From Deltaproteobacteria bacterium (lineage in GTDB: Bacteria > Acidobacteriota > Holophagae > Holophagales > Holophagaceae): a stretch of DNA of 39,420 nt. A program made the position numbers and the translations under genes. The stretch lies in the NCBI GenBank assembly GCA_020048105.1, contig JAIFMW010000078.1, positions 1 through 39,420 of the forward strand. The letters are read 5' to 3'. How positions within the stretch are numbered: position 1 is the first letter of the stretch; every line of letters starts with the position of its first letter. Below, one piece after another: positions 16,993-26,100 of this stretch. The notes beneath the pieces were generated by a model. The model was not told where the DNA came from and ran no database searches. It saw only the letters and a list, made by a program, of their open reading frames with translations.

Positions 16993-17328
16993 TCACCGTC
17001 GCCAGATGTAGCGGTCGATACTTTCGGGCGCGAAGCCTACTTTGATCCAGAATTCCCGGGCGGTGTAGCGAACCCGATCGGCGATGAGGAAGGGGTATTG
17101 CTGTTTGAAGTGATCGATGACGGCTCGCGCATAGCCGTGTCCTTCGTATTCGGGGTAGATCATGATGGAAAAAACGGTGAATTGATCGTCCTCAATGCGG
17201 CAGCGGGATTTCCCTACTTGGGTTCCGGCCTGTTCGATATCGAACCAGTCGTAGTCACCCAGCGTCGGGGTGCGAGGTTGTTGAATCAGGGTAAGGTTGT
17301 GCCCAATCTCTACGGTCTCTGCGGTCAT
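16993..17328 (-). CDS. GNAT family N-acetyltransferase
   Basis: A 111-residue acetyl-CoA-dependent acyltransferase of the GNAT fold. The acetyl-CoA loop is visible in IYPEYEGHGYARAVIDHF (Gx-GxA-like turn), followed by ARYTAREFW-type and VGFAPESIDRYIW C-terminal strands. A longer frame back to 17421 would overlap the upstream gene deeply, so the start at 17328 is preferred. There ATGA overlaps the stop of the HDAC-like gene, indicating translational coupling. It is the last gene of a four-gene minus-strand operon. Pairing of a putative acetyltransferase with a putative deacetylase suggests opposing action on one substrate; the substrate (protein lysine, polyamine or small amine) cannot be read from sequence. 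Confidence 0.75.
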   Translation of the reverse strand: MTAETVEIGHNLTLIQQPRTPTLGDYDWFDIEQAGTQVGKSRCRIEDDQFTVFSIMIYPEYEGHGYARAVIDHFKQQYPFLIADRVRYTAREFWIKVGFAPESIDRYIWRR

Positions 17329-18080
17329 CCGGCGAACCCCTTGCAGAAGGCCCTGATATTGACGCCAAGGTCTTTTAAGTAGTAGCCGCCTTCCAAAACG
17401 GCAAAACGTCGACCGCGACACAGGCGCTCCGAAGCCCTGCGAATGAGGGTGCCGAGCCTTTCGAAATCCGCAGTGGCGAGTTTGTGGCCCACGTCGTGCA
17501 GGTAGGCGTCAAAGCCCGCGGAAACGGCGATGATATCCGTGGGCGGAAGGGCCACAAGGTGGGCTTCCACAAGTTCGAGGTATTCCTTGGCGGAAGCGGC
17601 AAACGGATTGAAGACCTCGGTCTGGGGCCAGGAAGCCAAGAGCTTGCGCGTGCCATCTCCGGTGTGGGCATCGATATCGATTACGAAGGCATTTTCGATT
17701 CGTTTTTCCGCGCGCAACACAAAAAGCGCCACGGCGATGTTATTGAAGGTGCAGTGACCCCAGGCCTCGCTTCGGGAGGCGTGGTGTCCCGGTGGCCGCA
17801 CGCAGGCAAAGGTGGGTTCTCCGCCATAGGACTGCTGGGCCGCCAGAATGGCGCCTCCCGCGGCTAGGCACGCCATGGAGAACCGGGGCGGATCCTGGGC
17901 GATCTGTTGCACGTAGACTGGGTCGTGGACCAGCGATAATTGCTCGTGAGTGGCTGCCACGGGGGCTAGATGAGTCCAGGCCTCAAGTCCGCTAACAGCA
18001 GCCTCCATGCGCCCTGGCATGGCTGCATTATCTTGGGCGTACCCGGAATCGCAAAAACGCCCATCGAAAACGATTTTCAT
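17325..18080 (-). CDS. Histone deacetylase / acetoin-utilisation (AcuC/HDAC superfamily) protein
   Basis: A 251-residue Zn-dependent deacylase-fold protein, shorter than the usual 300-340. Catalytic signatures are present in order: RPPGHHAS (tandem His), IDIDAHTGDGT (metal-binding Asp and His), SAGFDAY (third metal Asp) and LEGGYY (transition-state Tyr). The usual DxDxHHGxGT is DIDAHTGDGT here, so the second His is replaced by Thr, outside the ligand set. Bacterial relatives remove acetyl groups from lysines, acetylpolyamines or small amides in the cytoplasm. It lies seven bases after the MBL-fold gene and overlaps the GNAT gene by four. The superfamily call is firm; the substrate is unknown. 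Confidence 0.85.
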   Translation of the reverse strand: MKIVFDGRFCDSGYAQDNAAMPGRMEAAVSGLEAWTHLAPVAATHEQLSLVHDPVYVQQIAQDPPRFSMACLAAGGAILAAQQSYGGEPTFACVRPPGHHASRSEAWGHCTFNNIAVALFVLRAEKRIENAFVIDIDAHTGDGTRKLLASWPQTEVFNPFAASAKEYLELVEAHLVALPPTDIIAVSAGFDAYLHDVGHKLATADFERLGTLIRRASERLCRGRRFAVLEGGYYLKDLGVNIRAFCKGFAG

Positions 18081-18087
18081 GGCGCCT

Positions 18088-18705
18088 TCAATCCTGAATT
18101 ACAGAATGGCGAACATTGCCGAGGCAGGTGCGAATGTAGCCGATGGGGTCTTGGGTGATGGGGTGACCATGACCGGGAAAAATGGTGCGGATCGCGAGGT
18201 GGGAAAGACGCTCCAACGTATCGACGTAGGCCTGGGAATAGGAGCCTTGATGATCGGTAATCCGATAAAGGGTATCGCCGGAAAACAGGGTGCCGGTTTC
18301 CGGCAGAAAGATGCAAATGGAGTCCTCGGAATGCCCCGGTGTATGCAGCAGAGTGGCCTGCTGATCGCCGACTTTGAGGGCCATGCCATCTCGGATTGTT
18401 TGGTGATTCCGACCCTGGGGAAACCAGGAATAGGTCCGTGGCTCGAACTGCTCGTCGATGCCCGGTAAGCCGCCGGAATGATCGAAATGACCGTGGGTGA
18501 GCAGGACTTGCTCCACGGCCTTTTTGCCAATGCCCTTGGGTTGCTGAGCCATTTTTTGAAGGAAAAAATGCAGATTGGCGGGATCGGTGCTTCCCGTATC
18601 AATGAGGGTGTTGCAGTCCGTGGGTGCATTGTTCTCGCCCAACACCCAATACACCGCGCAGGAGTAATCGGTGGGGTCATCGCGGTGGAGCGGGACAATA
18701 CGCAT
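18088..18705 (-). CDS. MBL-fold metallo-hydrolase (glyoxalase II-like)
   Basis: A 205-residue metallo-beta-lactamase-fold protein. It has the metal motif LLTHGHFDHSGG, a second-ligand His in LHTPGHSEDS, an Asp in LFSGDTLY and a terminal His in IFPGHGHP, a full set for a di-metal site. Size and motif spacing fit the glyoxalase II/small hydrolase branch, which cleaves thioesters such as acyl-glutathione or acyl-CoA-like substrates; other activities are possible. It starts three bases after the CheR-like gene and is followed seven bases later by the HDAC-like gene, so it is in the same operon. No signal peptide is seen, hence cytoplasmic. Confidence 0.82.
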   Translation of the reverse strand: MRIVPLHRDDPTDYSCAVYWVLGENNAPTDCNTLIDTGSTDPANLHFFLQKMAQQPKGIGKKAVEQVLLTHGHFDHSGGLPGIDEQFEPRTYSWFPQGRNHQTIRDGMALKVGDQQATLLHTPGHSEDSICIFLPETGTLFSGDTLYRITDHQGSYSQAYVDTLERLSHLAIRTIFPGHGHPITQDPIGYIRTCLGNVRHSVIQD

Positions 18706-18708
18706 GGC

Positions 18709-19323
18709 TCAAACAACCGGTTTCTGGAAGAGTGGGGTGCCCGGTTCCAACCGTTTGAATCGTTCCGCAAAGGCCGCAGGCATTGCCTGGGCGCCATCCA
18801 AGGCCAGGTACCCGCCAGGTACCAGCGACTGATGGAACATTTCCAGGACCTTGATCTGATTTTCCGGTGAGAAATGCATCAGCACATTTTTGCAAACGAT
18901 CAGGGATTGGCCGGTTTCAGGCGGTACCAGGGTCAGCAGATCGTGTTGAATGTAGCGAACCCGATCCCGAATTTCTTGGGTGAGTTCGAACACCTCAGGG
19001 TTTTCGGTGGCTTCGAAATAGAGGTCACGATGCTCCTGGGGCACCCAAAAAACATCGGTGCGACTGTAGCGGCCTTTGCGGATCTGCTCGGCGAACTGCG
19101 GAAAGCTGCTTTCTTCGTAGTCCGTGGCGAGAATATCGACGTTGCGAAAGGGGAAGGGCCGCAGCTTCGAGGCGAATAGGATGGCCAAGGTAAAGGGCTC
19201 TTCGCCCGTGGCACACCCCGCATCCCACACCCGAATCGACCGCCAGTGAGCCAGGGCAGGGATGGCGATTTCACCAATGGCATTCAGCGCATCGGTATCC
19301 CTGAAAAAGGAAGTGTAGGCCAT
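18709..19323 (-). CDS. Short CheR-like SAM methyltransferase lacking the N-terminal helical domain
   Basis: 204 residues beginning MAYTSFFRD, which corresponds to the middle of a normal CheR (the TxFFRD turn). It is followed by the SAM-binding WDAGCATGEEPFTLAI, then LATDYEESSF and the LIVCKNVLMHF / PGGYLALDG segments. The ~70-residue N-terminal helical domain that contacts receptor methylation sites is absent, and an in-frame stop lies about 16 codons upstream of the ATG, so this is not a mis-called start. It may methylate something other than a chemoreceptor. It is the first gene of the minus-strand operon that continues with MBL, HDAC-like and GNAT genes. A full-length CheR is encoded separately at 21849. 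Confidence 0.8.
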   Translation of the reverse strand: MAYTSFFRDTDALNAIGEIAIPALAHWRSIRVWDAGCATGEEPFTLAILFASKLRPFPFRNVDILATDYEESSFPQFAEQIRKGRYSRTDVFWVPQEHRDLYFEATENPEVFELTQEIRDRVRYIQHDLLTLVPPETGQSLIVCKNVLMHFSPENQIKVLEMFHQSLVPGGYLALDGAQAMPAAFAERFKRLEPGTPLFQKPVV

Positions 19324-19460
19324 GAGACAACTCGACTTTCCTGTGGTGGGAACGTTCCCCAGCTTTGATCATTCTGCGCTGATTGCCCGAATCTGCTCGT
19401 GGGCAATACAAGGTCAGAACGTTGGCCTGTTTTTCCCGACTCGCTCATTCGACGAAGTGT

Positions 19461-19844
19461 TCAGGCTTCCACTTGGGTCGCAGCGGTTAGCGCATCCAAG
19501 CGATTGTTGGCTTCTTCAAGACTCGCCGCTGTTTCAAATTCCCAACCGGTTTCATGGGAGAGACGCTCGAGTTGAAGACGACTTAAAGGAATTCGCACGA
19601 TTCGGATCACTGTACGGACGCCTTTGATCTTGGCTCCTGCCTGGGAGCGGGCTAGCTCCTTTAGGCCATCGGCATCGGTGGGATGCAAATTGGAAATGTC
19701 GTTGACAATATCAAAGCCCGCTTGCAATTCGGCGATACCGGCCATGAACGCCTTGGCGGCAGCCTGGCGTTCATCGGGTTCCAAGTGACCGGCGAGCGTT
19801 ATGTAAAGGCGATTTTTTTCTGTATCAGTTGTTACGGTGAACAT
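19461..19844 (-). CDS. STAS/SpoIIAA-like small protein
   Basis: 127 residues starting MFTVTTDTEKNRLYITLAGH, a beta-rich opening followed by FDIVNDISNLHPTD and a helical tail. It resembles SpoIIAA-like/STAS-fold proteins seen in bacterial signalling gene clusters. The usual STAS phosphorylatable Ser is not in an unmistakable position (DISNLH is the closest match). It is separated from the CheR-like gene by 137 bases and could have its own transcript or lead the operon. Function is inferred only as a signalling adaptor; assignment is moderate. Confidence 0.5.
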   Translation of the reverse strand: MFTVTTDTEKNRLYITLAGHLEPDERQAAAKAFMAGIAELQAGFDIVNDISNLHPTDADGLKELARSQAGAKIKGVRTVIRIVRIPLSRLQLERLSHETGWEFETAASLEEANNRLDALTAATQVEA

Positions 19845-19988
19845 GCCTAGGCTCCGGGGCGAAAAGAGAGAAGTTTGGCTATTCTGGCCGAGTCCTAGAG
19901 GAAAACAAACAATGCGAATCTCATGACAACGGTGTCTAAATTAGCCCGATTGGAGTAGCCTTTCTAAACCTTTAGGGTGGTTTAACTG
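19845..19988. promoter_or_regulatory. Divergent intergenic region
   Basis: The only divergent junction in the window: the minus-strand STAS-like gene and the plus-strand PAS gene start outward from these 144 bases. Promoters for both directions should lie here, but I could not pick confident -35/-10 pairs. Confidence 0.4.
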
Positions 19989-20645
19989 ATGCCTGATTTT
20001 GCCAAGACGAGTCCCGCCACTCCCAGCGATCTGGCCGCCCTGCGTCAGCGGATGGAATTACTGGATTTGGTGCTGCGAGAATCCACGGATCCGATTTTCA
20101 ATATCCTCGAAGATGGCACCTACCAATTCGTGAATCAGGCTTTTTCTAGGCCCTTCCAGCGCGAGCCCGAAGCCATTATTGGCCATAAAATCTGGGATAT
20201 TTTTTCCGCCGAAGAAGCCGAAAAGCGCATGACTGTTATTCGTACGGCATTTGCCACGCGGCAGGCAATCGTCTTCGAGGTCAGGGTTCCCACCGCCACC
20301 GGGGATTCGTTCTACCTCACTTCGGTGAAACCCATCCTGGAAGAAGGCGGGCGGGTTGCTTCAGTGGTCTGCATCTCCAAAGACATCACCGAACGCAAGC
20401 GGGTGGAACTGGAGCGGGAGGACCTCATCCAGAGCCTTCAAGCAGCCCTGCTCAAGGTTCGAACCCTTTCGGGCCTGCTGCCCATCTGCGCCCACTGCAA
20501 GAAAATTCGGGATGATGATGGTTACTGGACCCAGATCGAATGCTACATCCGCGAGCACTCTCAGGCGGAATTTACCCATGGAATTTGCCCGGATTGTAAG
20601 GAAACGTTCTTTCCCGCAGCCCACCAAACCATTCTGGAGGATTGA
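19989..20645 (+). CDS. PAS domain protein with C-terminal four-cysteine module
   Basis: 218 residues. PAS domain at about 18-140 (DPIFNILEDGTYQFVNQAFS ... ISKDITERKR), a short coiled linker, then LLPICAHCKKIRDDDGYW and HGICPDCKETFFP. The two CxxC pairs about 44 residues apart form a module I recall at the C-terminus of many PAS or receiver proteins; it could bind zinc or be redox active. There is no kinase or enzyme domain, so it probably signals by interaction. The start ATG at 19989 is not preceded by a strong Shine-Dalgarno site. It begins a plus-strand run leading into cheB-cheR-cheY. Confidence 0.75.
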   Translation: MPDFAKTSPATPSDLAALRQRMELLDLVLRESTDPIFNILEDGTYQFVNQAFSRPFQREPEAIIGHKIWDIFSAEEAEKRMTVIRTAFATRQAIVFEVRVPTATGDSFYLTSVKPILEEGGRVASVVCISKDITERKRVELEREDLIQSLQAALLKVRTLSGLLPICAHCKKIRDDDGYWTQIECYIREHSQAEFTHGICPDCKETFFPAAHQTILED

Positions 20646-20722
20646 GGGGTCACCGATATTCAAGCCCGGTGCGACTCGGGCCGATGCGTTCTCGTGAATA
20701 CGTCTGCCTTAAGGAATTCTCG

Positions 20723-21847
20723 ATGAGTCTCGATCCCCTTCGCGTCATGGTGGTGGATGACACCGTGACCTACCGGCGCATCCTCTCCGATGTCATCGAA
20801 GGGATGGGCGATGCCGAGGTTGTGGCCACCGCACCCCAGGGGCGTTTGGCGCTGGCGCGCCTCGAGCAGGGGCCCGTGGATCTGGTTCTGCTGGATCTGG
20901 AAATGCCCGAAATGGATGGGCTGGAGACCCTGGGGCATATCCGCAGGCTCTATCCGGAAACCTCGGTGGTGATGATCAGCGGCCAAAACGCTAGGGCAGC
21001 GGAAGCCACCATTCGGGCCCTGGAGCAGGGCGCCATCGATTTCATCCGCAAGCCCGAAGGCAATGATCCCGATGCCAGCCGCCAGGAACTGAAGGAAACC
21101 CTGAAACCCTTGTTGCGACATGTGCGCATGCGCCACAATCTCCGCGCCGAGGCCTCGACCCCTGCGGTCATCACCTCCAAACCAGTGGCGGTGCCCGTGC
21201 CGGTGGCGCCTCGGATCGTTTTGACCCCCCACGCTGCCCCCATGCCCGCTCGCTTTGAGGTGCTTGGGGTGGGTGTCTCCACCGGCGGTCCGAATGCGCT
21301 GGGAGATTTCATCCCGTCTCTCCCGGCCAATTTCCCCCTGCCCATCCTGCTGGTTCAACACATGCCTCCAGGCTTCACCGCTTCCCTCGCCGAGCACCTG
21401 GCCAAGCGCTCCGCGCTTCAGGTTTGCGAAGCCACCGAAGGCGAAACCATTCGTCCCGGCCGAGTTTATATCGCTCCTGGCGGTCGGCACATGGTGGTGC
21501 GGCGACGCCCTGCCAATGGTGCGGAACCCGAAGCTCTGATTGTTGGCCTAAATGAAAACCCCGCCGAGAACAGCTGTCGCCCTTCGGTGGATGTGCTCTT
21601 TCGCTCCATGGCTGCGCAGTACGATGGCGGCATCCTGGCGGTGATTATGACGGGCATGGGCAACGATGGTCGGGAAGGGGTGCGCGCCATGAAGCGAGGC
21701 GGCTGTCACTGCCTTTCCCAAAGCGCCGAAAGCTGTGTGGTCTATGGCATGCCACTGGCCGTGGACGAGGCCGGGCTTTCCGATGAGCGGGTTCCCTTGG
21801 CGGCCCTGGCCTACCGGGTGAATCAATTGGCAGCGCGGGGGCGATGA
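20723..21847 (+). CDS. cheB: Chemoreceptor glutamate methylesterase/deamidase CheB
   Basis: 374 residues. N-terminal receiver with VVDDT, phospho-acceptor Asp58 in LLDLEMPEMDG and Lys in IRKPEG. A linker of about 60 residues leads to the methylesterase domain with GVSTGGPNAL (catalytic Ser), VQHMPPGFTASLA (His) and MTGMGNDGREG (Asp). It hydrolyses glutamyl methyl esters on receptor-type proteins when phosphorylated. The frame is open back to 20642, but the ATG at 20723 gives the normal receiver start. Its stop is immediately before the cheR start (21849), so the opposing enzymes are co-expressed. No CheA, CheW or receptor is encoded in the window. Confidence 0.95.
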   Translation: MSLDPLRVMVVDDTVTYRRILSDVIEGMGDAEVVATAPQGRLALARLEQGPVDLVLLDLEMPEMDGLETLGHIRRLYPETSVVMISGQNARAAEATIRALEQGAIDFIRKPEGNDPDASRQELKETLKPLLRHVRMRHNLRAEASTPAVITSKPVAVPVPVAPRIVLTPHAAPMPARFEVLGVGVSTGGPNALGDFIPSLPANFPLPILLVQHMPPGFTASLAEHLAKRSALQVCEATEGETIRPGRVYIAPGGRHMVVRRRPANGAEPEALIVGLNENPAENSCRPSVDVLFRSMAAQYDGGILAVIMTGMGNDGREGVRAMKRGGCHCLSQSAESCVVYGMPLAVDEAGLSDERVPLAALAYRVNQLAARGR

Positions 21848-21848
21848 C

Positions 21849-22697
21849 ATGGCGACTGAAACCATCCAGCCCGTTGAATTCAAGCTCATGCGCAGCTACA
21901 TCGAAAAAAATTGCGGCATTTTGCTGGGCGAAGAGAAGGCCTACCTGATTGAAACCCGGCTGGCAGGGTTGTTGGCGGAAACAGGCAGTGCGGACTATGC
22001 GGCCTTTTACCGCCTGGCTTCCACGGAAAGCGGCACGGCCTTGCGCGACAAGATCGTGGATGCCATGACCACGAATGAAACCCTCTGGTTTCGCGATGGG
22101 CACCCCTTTCAGATCCTGAAAAACGTGCTGTTGCCTGTGTACGCCGCGCAGTTGCTTTCCGGTCAGCGATTCCGCATCCGTATTTGGTCCGCGGCCAGTT
22201 CCACGGGGCAGGAGCCCTATTCCATCGCCATGACGATTCAGGAATATTGTCGGGAGCATCCAGGTGTGCGGCCCGATCAATTCGAGATCATCGCTTCGGA
22301 TATCTCGCCTTCGGCCTTATTCCTGGCCCGCGCCGCCCGATACGACGCTGCGGCCCTGGGGCGAGGCATGCCCGATGAATACCGCGCCCGGTATTTCAAG
22401 CAGGATGGCCAAGTGTGGGTATTGGAGGATGCCGTTAAAAAAATGGTCACCCTGCGCAAGTTCAATTTGCAGGATCCACTCGACCCCCTCGGGAACTTCG
22501 ATATCGTCTTCTGCCGCTACGTCACGATCTATTTTTCGGATGCCTTCAAGCGCCAGATCTTCGAGGGCATCGCGCGACTGACCTCCAAGGGCGGGTATTT
22601 TTTCACCAGCGCCGTTGAGAACCTTCAGAACTCCCCGGATCTCTTTGAACCCTTGTCGCATGGTTCGGGAACCTACTACCGCAGCCGGATTGACTAG
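21849..22697 (+). CDS. cheR: Chemotaxis protein methyltransferase CheR
   Basis: 282 residues, full length. The N-terminal helical domain (about 1-75; YIEKNCGILLGEEKAYLIETR) is followed by TNETLWFRDGHPF and the SAM-binding WSAASSTGQEPYSIAM. ASDISPSALFLAR and DIVFCRYVTIYFS complete the methyltransferase fold. The canonical GCSTGEE loop reads ASSTGQE. It transfers methyl groups from SAM to receptor glutamates, opposing the CheB encoded one base upstream. Spacing to the cheY-like gene is 9 bases. Confidence 0.93.
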   Translation: MATETIQPVEFKLMRSYIEKNCGILLGEEKAYLIETRLAGLLAETGSADYAAFYRLASTESGTALRDKIVDAMTTNETLWFRDGHPFQILKNVLLPVYAAQLLSGQRFRIRIWSAASSTGQEPYSIAMTIQEYCREHPGVRPDQFEIIASDISPSALFLARAARYDAAALGRGMPDEYRARYFKQDGQVWVLEDAVKKMVTLRKFNLQDPLDPLGNFDIVFCRYVTIYFSDAFKRQIFEGIARLTSKGGYFFTSAVENLQNSPDLFEPLSHGSGTYYRSRID

Positions 22698-22706
22698 GGG
22701 AACGCC

Positions 22707-23087
22707 ATGGCCAATAAAATTTTGTCTGTTGATGATTCCGCGACCATGCGTCGGATCGTGAGTCGTGTGGTTGCCACTCTCGGAATGGAGATCGTCGAGG
22801 CTGCCAATGGTCTGGAAGCCATGGCTATTTTGGAAAAGGATTACCAGGATATTGCCCTGGTAGTGCTGGATGTGAACATGCCCGAAATGGACGGTAGCGA
22901 AACGCTGCTGGCCATTAAGAAGGATCCACGCTTTCAATCGCTCCCCGTCATGATGCTGACCACCGAATCGGAGCGGGCCCGCATTCTGGATTTCATTCAC
23001 AACGGCGCGGCCAATTACCTTGTGAAACCCTTCGCTCCCGATGATCTTGCGGCCAAAATAGCGGCCTGCCTTGGGGATTTCTTTTGA
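22707..23087 (+). CDS. CheY-like single-domain response regulator
   Basis: 126 residues with VDDSATMRR, phosphoacceptor Asp55 in VLDVNMPEMDG, TTESE at the Thr position and YLVKPFAPDDL containing the conserved Lys. This is a classic CheY-type receiver without an output domain. Directly after cheB-cheR, it is the natural receiver of a chemosensory-like pathway, but with no CheA nearby the phosphodonor may be one of the hybrid kinases that follow at 23124 and 26216. A ribosome site (AGGGGAACGCC) precedes the ATG. Confidence 0.88.
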   Translation: MANKILSVDDSATMRRIVSRVVATLGMEIVEAANGLEAMAILEKDYQDIALVVLDVNMPEMDGSETLLAIKKDPRFQSLPVMMLTTESERARILDFIHNGAANYLVKPFAPDDLAAKIAACLGDFF

Positions 23088-23123
23088 TTCGGATCTTCGA
23101 CCATCATTGGATTAGGTGAATTC

Positions 23124-26100
23124 ATGAGCATTTCCACCGATCCCGATGCCCCAGAAGTTTCGAAGGAACCGTCTTCAGAGTGGGAGACTCGCTACTGGGA
23201 TCTGCTCAACGGAGTGCCCTATGGGGTTGTGTACCACGATGCCACTGGGGCGATTATTTCCGCCAACGCAGTGGCACAGAGAATACTTGGGCTGACCCTG
23301 GATCAGTTGCAAGGGCGAACCTCTATGGATCCATGTTGGCGGTCCATTCACGAAGATGGGTCGGTCTTCCCGGGTGATACCCACCCAGCTTCCGTTGCCC
23401 TTCGTACGGGGCAGGCGGTGAACGATGTTGTCATGGGAGTCTTCAACTCCGATGGGGGCGATCTACGATGGATCACCATTTCAGCCTTGCCGTTGTTTCA
23501 TTCCGATGAAATCCGCCCCCATCAAGTGCTGGTTTCGATTGTGGACATCACGGACCGGAAACGGGCGGAAGCGAGCTTGCACGAGGCGGAATGGAAGTTT
23601 CGGGCGCTTTTCGAGATGGGCCCTATTGGTGTGGCCTATCACCGCATGATCTATGACGATTCGGGCAAGCCGGTGGATTATGTGTTTCTGGACGCCAACC
23701 AAAAATATATCGATTTGACGGGTGTCGATCCGCGGGGAAGGACCGTTCTTCAGGCCTTTCCAGGGATCGAAAATGATCCCTTCGATTGGATCGGAACCTT
23801 TGGTCGAGTGGCCAGGACCGGGAAATCCATTCACTTCGAACAGCATCTGCAGGTCAATGATCGTTGGTATGACTGCGTGGGTTATCAATACGAACCCGAT
23901 CATTTTGTCGCAGCCTTTTTTGAAATAACGGAACGCAAGCGCATCGAAAATGCACTGCGGGAGGCGCATCAGTTCAACGCCAGCATTATTCATAGTGCGC
24001 AAGAAGGGGTCATCGTGTACGGCCCTGACCTGACCTACCTCGTTTGGAATCCATTCATGGAGGCCGTAAGCGGCGTTTCGGCGAAGGAGGTGCTGGGCAA
24101 GCACCCTCTTGAAGTATTTCCGTTTTTGGAGAAGGCCGGAGTCATGGATCGGTTGCGGAAGATCCTGGCTGGAGAAGAGGTTGGTACTTTGGATTTCCCC
24201 TATCACGTGCCCCAAACCGGTCGCTCGGGTTGGTCCTCGGATCGGAGTGCCCCGCTTCGCAACACCCAGGGCGAGATCATCGGGGTGATCGGGACTGTAA
24301 GTGACATCAGTGAACACAAGCGCAACGAAGAAGCCCTGCGGGCCAGCGAAGCTCGGTATCGCTCCATTCTGAACGCCTCACCCGATGCCATTGTCACTTC
24401 GGATCTTGGCGGCTTGGTACTGGGCGTTCCACCTCTGGCACTCAAGCTATTCCATGCCGAACATGAGGATCAGTTGTTGGGGCATTTGCTGACCGATTTT
24501 ATTGCCCCCGAAGATCGCGAGCGTGCCGCCAACAGGATTGGCTTGATGTTGCAGGGCGTTATGACCGGCCCAGGCGAATACCGAGCCTTGCGGGTGGATG
24601 GAACTACCTTTTTCATGGAAGCCAATGGCGAATTCGTTCGGGATGCCGAGGGTCATCCCACGAGCATCGTGTTTGTGCTTCGAGATATCACGGCCCATCG
24701 GCAGGCCCAAGATTCCTTGCGGGAATCCAACGAATTGCTCTCCCTCTTTGTGCACCATTCGCCGGTCTACGCCTATCTCAAGGAGGTGACACCTACCGAG
24801 AGTCGCGTGCTTCAGGCCAGCGAGAATTTTCAAGCCATGATCGGCATTCCTGGTTCGAAAATGGTGGGTAAGACCATGACCGAGTTATTTCCCGCTGAAC
24901 TCGCGGCCAAGATGGCTGCCGATGATTGGGACGTGGTTTCCAAGGGCATCGCGCTGGAATTTGAAGAGGCCCTAAACGAGCGCAACTACATCACCTTGAA
25001 ATATCCGATTCGGCAGGGACCGCGAACCCTGTTGGCAGGTTTCACCATCGATATCACCGCGCGCAAGCAGGCCGAAGAGCAGCAGCTTCATCTTCAAGCA
25101 CAGCTTCAGCAGGCCCAGAAAATGGAGAGCCTGGGCAGTTTGGCTGGCGGGGTGGCTCACGATATGAACAATGTGCTGGGAGCCATTTTGGGCTTGGCAT
25201 CGGTTCATCTGGAAATTCAACCTGCCAATAGTCCCGCCCACCGTGCCTTCGACACCATCAGCCAAGCCGCCATTCGGGGCGGGAAAATGGTTAAGAGTCT
25301 GTTGAATTTCGCGCGGCAAAGCCCAGGCGAAGAGCGCGAAGTGGATATGAATGAGATCCTGCGCGAAGAGGTTCGCCTACTGGAGCGCACGACTCTGGCC
25401 AAGATTCGGCTCGAGATGGATCTTGCCAGCAATTTGCGGCCCATGCTGGGGGATGCCGCCGCCCTGACGCATGCCTTCATGAACCTCTGTGTCAACGCCG
25501 TGGATGCCATGCCGAGTAGTGGAACCCTGACGCTGCGAACTCGGAATGTGGATAACGACTGGATCGAAGTGTTGGTGGAAGACACGGGCATTGGCATGAG
25601 CCCGCAGGTTCTGGAACGAGCAATGGATCCCTTCTACACAACGAAGGAGGTGGGCAAGGGCACCGGACTTGGGCTATCCATGGTCTACAGCGCCGTGAAA
25701 GCCCACCGAGGGCAAATGGAAATCCAAAGTCTGCCGGGCCATGGCACCAGCGTTCGAATGCGTTTTCCCGTTTGCGAAGCCAAGGTCACTGCCCCTCAAG
25801 GTTCTGTGGTCGAAGAGAAATCCGAGGCTGCGGGTAGGGGGTTGTGCGTTCTGTTCGTCGACGATGACCCGTTGATTCAGAGCTCCATGCACGCGATTCT
25901 GGAAGCCCTGGGTCACGAAGTTTCTGCTGCCTTTTGCGGTGAAGATGCACTGGCAAAGCTTGAAGCCGGTTACTGTCCGGATGTGGTGATTCTGGATATG
26001 AATATGCCGGGCTTGGGTGGCATCGGCACTCTGCCGCGCCTTCGCCAGTTGCGCCCCACCTTGCCGGTACTGCTGGCCACAGGGCGGGCCGATCAAGCGG

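Noticed and set aside
23481-24317. Long antisense open frames inside the kinase genes (this and others such as 7727-8737 and 29805-30923)
   Set aside because: They mirror strongly supported genes in high-GC sequence; no starts, motifs or spacing of their own.
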